Below, one piece after another: positions 5,499 through 7,420 of a DNA stretch of 7,420 nucleotides. Numbering within the stretch: the stretch's first letter is position 1; each line of letters opens with the position of its first letter. A program made the position numbers and the translations under genes. This DNA is from Bacteroidota bacterium (GTDB taxonomy: Bacteria; Bacteroidota; Rhodothermia; Balneolales; HLUCCA01): assembly GCA_003448835.1 (NCBI GenBank), contig DLXM01000312.1, forward strand, positions 1-7,420. The letters run 5' to 3'. Under the pieces are notes generated by a model that saw only the letters and a list, made by a program, of their open reading frames with translations, was not told the origin of the DNA and searched no databases.

Positions 5499-5939
5499 AT
5501 GAAAACGGTCATCCAAAGAGTATCTAAAGCGTCAGTTGAAGTCGATAATTCAATTGTTGGATCTATAAACTATGGGCTTCTCATTTTAGTTGGATTTCAT
5601 GGTACAGACACAATTGAAACGGTTGAATGGATGTGCCATAAGATATTAAAAATGAGGATTTTCCATGATGATGATCAGAAAATGAATAGATCGGTTCAGG
5701 ATATAGATGGTGGGATTTTAGTGGTATCTCAGTTTACTTTGTATGGTGATGCAAAAAAAGGAAACAGACCCAGTTTTATTGAAAGTGCTCGTCCTGAAAT
5801 TGCAATTCCTCTTTACGAATACATGATTAATTATTTTAAAGAAAATTCAGAACTGAACATTCAATCCGGTGAGTTTGGTGCAATGATGAAGGTTTCTCTT
5901 GTTAATGATGGGCCGGTTACAATTTTACTGGATAGGTAA
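5499..5939 (+). CDS. dtd: D-aminoacyl-tRNA deacylase
   Basis: DTD hydrolyses D-amino acids (and glycine mischarged on tRNA-Ala) from tRNA, protecting translation in the cytosol. The protein has 146 residues, the normal bacterial length, beginning MKTVIQRVSKASVEV as the family does; in-frame codons upstream back to a TTG at 5427 encode nothing conserved. Signature motifs are SQFTLYGD (77-84), KKGNRPSF (86-93), GEFGAMM (124-130) and NDGPVT (136-141), which contains the Gly138-cisPro139 pair that enforces chirality selection across the dimer. No Shine-Dalgarno sequence is evident. The stop overlaps the next gene's ATG by one base (TAATG), so the pair is coupled. Its upstream leader overlaps the DnaA-box cluster. 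Confidence 0.96.
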   Translation: MKTVIQRVSKASVEVDNSIVGSINYGLLILVGFHGTDTIETVEWMCHKILKMRIFHDDDQKMNRSVQDIDGGILVVSQFTLYGDAKKGNRPSFIESARPEIAIPLYEYMINYFKENSELNIQSGEFGAMMKVSLVNDGPVTILLDR

Positions 5940-6835
5940 TGGGTGTATTATTTCTTTTTATTGATGGGATAGGCGTTGGTGAAAATTCTGAACGGAATCC
6001 ATTTTCAACAATAGAGTTACCGGGATTTTATACATTATTAAACCAACAGAGACTTACATCAACTTCAAAAGAAATTTATTCAGATCGAATTCTTTTTAAA
6101 TCTATTGATGCTAACCTCGATATAGATGGATTACCTCAAAGTGGAACAGGTCAGGCGAGTTTATTTTCGGGACAAAATGCATCCAAAATAATTGGTAAAC
6201 ACTTCGGTCCTTATCCCCATACAGGTAATAAACATCTATTAACGGATGAAAGTATATTTAATCAGCTCCAAAAAAGAGAGAAATCTGTTCATTTTATAAA
6301 TGCTTTTCCAAATGTGTTTTTTGAGCGATCTAAAATCAGAAATCGTTGGAGTTCATGTACACTAATGACTCGATCTGCAGGATTAAAAATTAACTCTGAA
6401 ATGGAGGTAATTCAGGGTAAAGCAATAACTGCTGAAATTTTGCAGGACTTTTGGAGGGAAAAATTAAATATTGATATCCCAGTGATTGATTATGAGATAG
6501 CTGCCAATAGGGTATACAATGCTGTCGATACTTTTGATTTTACATTGATGGAGTATTATTTAACTGATAAAGCAGGGCACGAACAAAGTATGGATGCTGC
6601 AGCTGCGTCACTCGAAAGAATTGACGGGTTTATTCAATCATATCTTAGATTGATGGATACCAATGATACCCTGATAATTACCAGTGATCATGGTAATCTT
6701 GAAGAATTAACGGTCCGCACACACACCCGAAATCCGGTACCATTTATTGTTTTTGGGCGGGGTGCCGGACAATTTATGGATGTGAAGTCTATAGTAGATG
6801 TTACGCCAGCAATAATCAGTTATTTTAGCAACTGA
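5939..6835 (+). CDS. Alkaline-phosphatase-superfamily metalloenzyme (phosphomutase-like), substrate unknown
   Basis: This 298-residue protein has the metalloenzyme fold shared by cofactor-independent phosphoglycerate mutase and phosphopentomutase. The metal-site set is complete: D9 in FIDGIGVG, probable nucleophile T70 in GLPQSGTGQASLFSG, D210 and H214 in LTDKAGHE, D250-H251 in TSDHGNLEE, and H262 in RTHTRNPVPFIVFG. GKHFGPYPHTG (86-96) is another conserved-looking block. It is far shorter than GpmI (about 510) and shorter than DeoB (about 390), so it has a reduced cap domain and neither name is justified. A phosphatase or phosphomutase acting on a sugar phosphate is an inference. It has no signal peptide, so it is cytosolic. 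It overlaps dtd by one base (TAATG) and converges with adk. Confidence 0.82.
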   Translation: MGVLFLFIDGIGVGENSERNPFSTIELPGFYTLLNQQRLTSTSKEIYSDRILFKSIDANLDIDGLPQSGTGQASLFSGQNASKIIGKHFGPYPHTGNKHLLTDESIFNQLQKREKSVHFINAFPNVFFERSKIRNRWSSCTLMTRSAGLKINSEMEVIQGKAITAEILQDFWREKLNIDIPVIDYEIAANRVYNAVDTFDFTLMEYYLTDKAGHEQSMDAAAASLERIDGFIQSYLRLMDTNDTLIITSDHGNLEELTVRTHTRNPVPFIVFGRGAGQFMDVKSIVDVTPAIISYFSN

Positions 6836-6861
6836 TCTGTTCTAATTATTAATAAACCCAC

Positions 6862-6899
6862 AAAAAAAATGCTCACTGATTAGTAACCAATGAGCATTT
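6862..6899 (-). terminator. Rho-independent terminator of adk (possibly bidirectional)
   Basis: AAATGCTCA (6867-6875) pairs perfectly with TGAGCATTT (6891-6899), a 9-bp stem. Eight A at 6862-6869 become a U-run on the minus strand, directly downstream of adk. On the plus strand the hairpin is followed only by TTTC and A/T mix, so it would terminate the metalloenzyme transcript less efficiently. Confidence 0.8.
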
Positions 6900-6900
6900 C

Positions 6901-6922
6901 AAATTTCATCTAATTGAAATTT
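6901..6922. repeat. Perfect 8-bp inverted repeat at the adk 3' end
   Basis: AAATTTCA (6901-6908) and TGAAATTT (6915-6922) form a hairpin with loop TCTAAT that reaches into the adk stop codon (6921-6923). It is AT-only apart from one G-C pair and adds a second stem just before the terminator. It may stabilise the 3' end or may be incidental. Confidence 0.4.
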
Positions 6923-7420
6923 AATTTAACGAGTTTAGTAATCGTTGTTGAATTTCTTCAATAGAACCGATTCCATTTACGCTTTTATACAGACCTTTTT
7001 CACGATAATGTTGCATAACCGGTGCTGTTTCATCTTCGTAAACTTTTAAACGGATCTTAATTTTTTCCGGGGAATCGTCCTCACGTCCTTGTCCACGATT
7101 GACTAATCTGGTTATGAGTTCGTCTTCAGGTACTTCCAACGCAATAAATCCATCAACTTGTTCGCCTCTTTTTGCAAGTAGTTTGTCGAATGCTTCAGCT
7201 TGTGCTACAGTTCTGGGAAAACCATCCAGGATGTATCCTTTTTTAAACTCATCTTTTGAAATTGTTTCCTGAACCATTTCAACTACAACATCATCAGACA
7301 CTAATTTCCCGGAATCCAATATTGATTTTACTTTGATTCCCAAAGGAGTTTGATTTTTAATAGCATTTCTGAACATATCTCCCGTTGATAATTGAGGGAT
7401 TTTCAAAGATTCTTCTAAAA
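6921..7420 (-). CDS. adk: Adenylate kinase (5' partial, cut by window end)
   Basis: Adk interconverts ATP + AMP and 2 ADP in the cytosol. The frame stays open to the right edge (…LEESLKIPQLSTGD…); the TTG at 7404-7406 is internal. About 165 C-terminal residues are present of a usual 190 or so; the P-loop GxPGxGKG lies beyond the window. Visible motifs are IPQLSTGDMFR (AMP site), YILDGFPRTVAQAEAFD (nt about 7232-7182), and the short LID RLVNRGQGREDDSPEKIKIRL followed by YEDETAPVMQHYREKG. A short, Cys-free LID without a zinc finger is common in Bacteroidota-type enzymes. A strong terminator follows. It runs toward the candidate origin, unlike dtd. Confidence 0.95.
   Translation of the reverse strand, partial: LEESLKIPQLSTGDMFRNAIKNQTPLGIKVKSILDSGKLVSDDVVVEMVQETISKDEFKKGYILDGFPRTVAQAEAFDKLLAKRGEQVDGFIALEVPEDELITRLVNRGQGREDDSPEKIKIRLKVYEDETAPVMQHYREKGLYKSVNGIGSIEEIQQRLLNSLN

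Noticed and set aside
1..7420. Mobile element, phage or defence system
   Set aside because: No transposase, integrase, terminal inverted repeats, tRNA or defence-type domains are visible. The gene content is mostly housekeeping.

Overview
The window is AT-rich bacterial DNA. It most resembles the Bacteroidota/Balneolota/Rhodothermota group. The clues are a DUF2911 lipocalin-like secreted protein, an adenylate kinase with a short LID, start codons without obvious Shine-Dalgarno sequences, a large cell-envelope protein with a TolB-type propeller and an aromatic-ending C-terminal barrel region, and a perfect TAnnTTTG -7-like element ahead of dtd. The lineage is inferred from gene content only.

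Layout from left to right. (1) 1-3033 (+) is the 3' part of a very large envelope protein, entering from outside the window. Its reading frame is open from base 1 and carries an intact HELAH...E zinc-protease site, then a TolB/WD40-like propeller broken by two N/Q/S/P-rich linkers, then a beta-rich C-terminal region. (2) 3078-3614 (+) is an exported DUF2911 protein, followed by an intrinsic terminator. (3) 3665-4036 and 4038-5042 (-) form a tight two-gene operon, purM followed by a stand-alone AtuA-like ferredoxin-fold protein. (4) 5043-5498 is a 456-base noncoding divergent region packed with DnaA-box-like 9-mers and AT-rich stretches. It is the best candidate in the window for a chromosomal replication origin. 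(5) 5499-5939 and 5939-6835 (+) are dtd (D-aminoacyl-tRNA deacylase) and an alkaline-phosphatase-superfamily metalloenzyme, translationally coupled by a TAATG overlap. (6) 6921-7420 (-) is the 3' part of adk, with an intrinsic terminator between it and the convergent metalloenzyme gene.

How it fits together: purM and dtd are transcribed away from the DnaA-box cluster on both sides, as expected for housekeeping genes flanking an origin. DnaA itself is not in the window. Nucleotide metabolism (purM, adk) and translation quality control (dtd) are core functions. The large protease-propeller-barrel protein, the lone AtuA-like protein and the small metalloenzyme are the parts whose roles are not clear.
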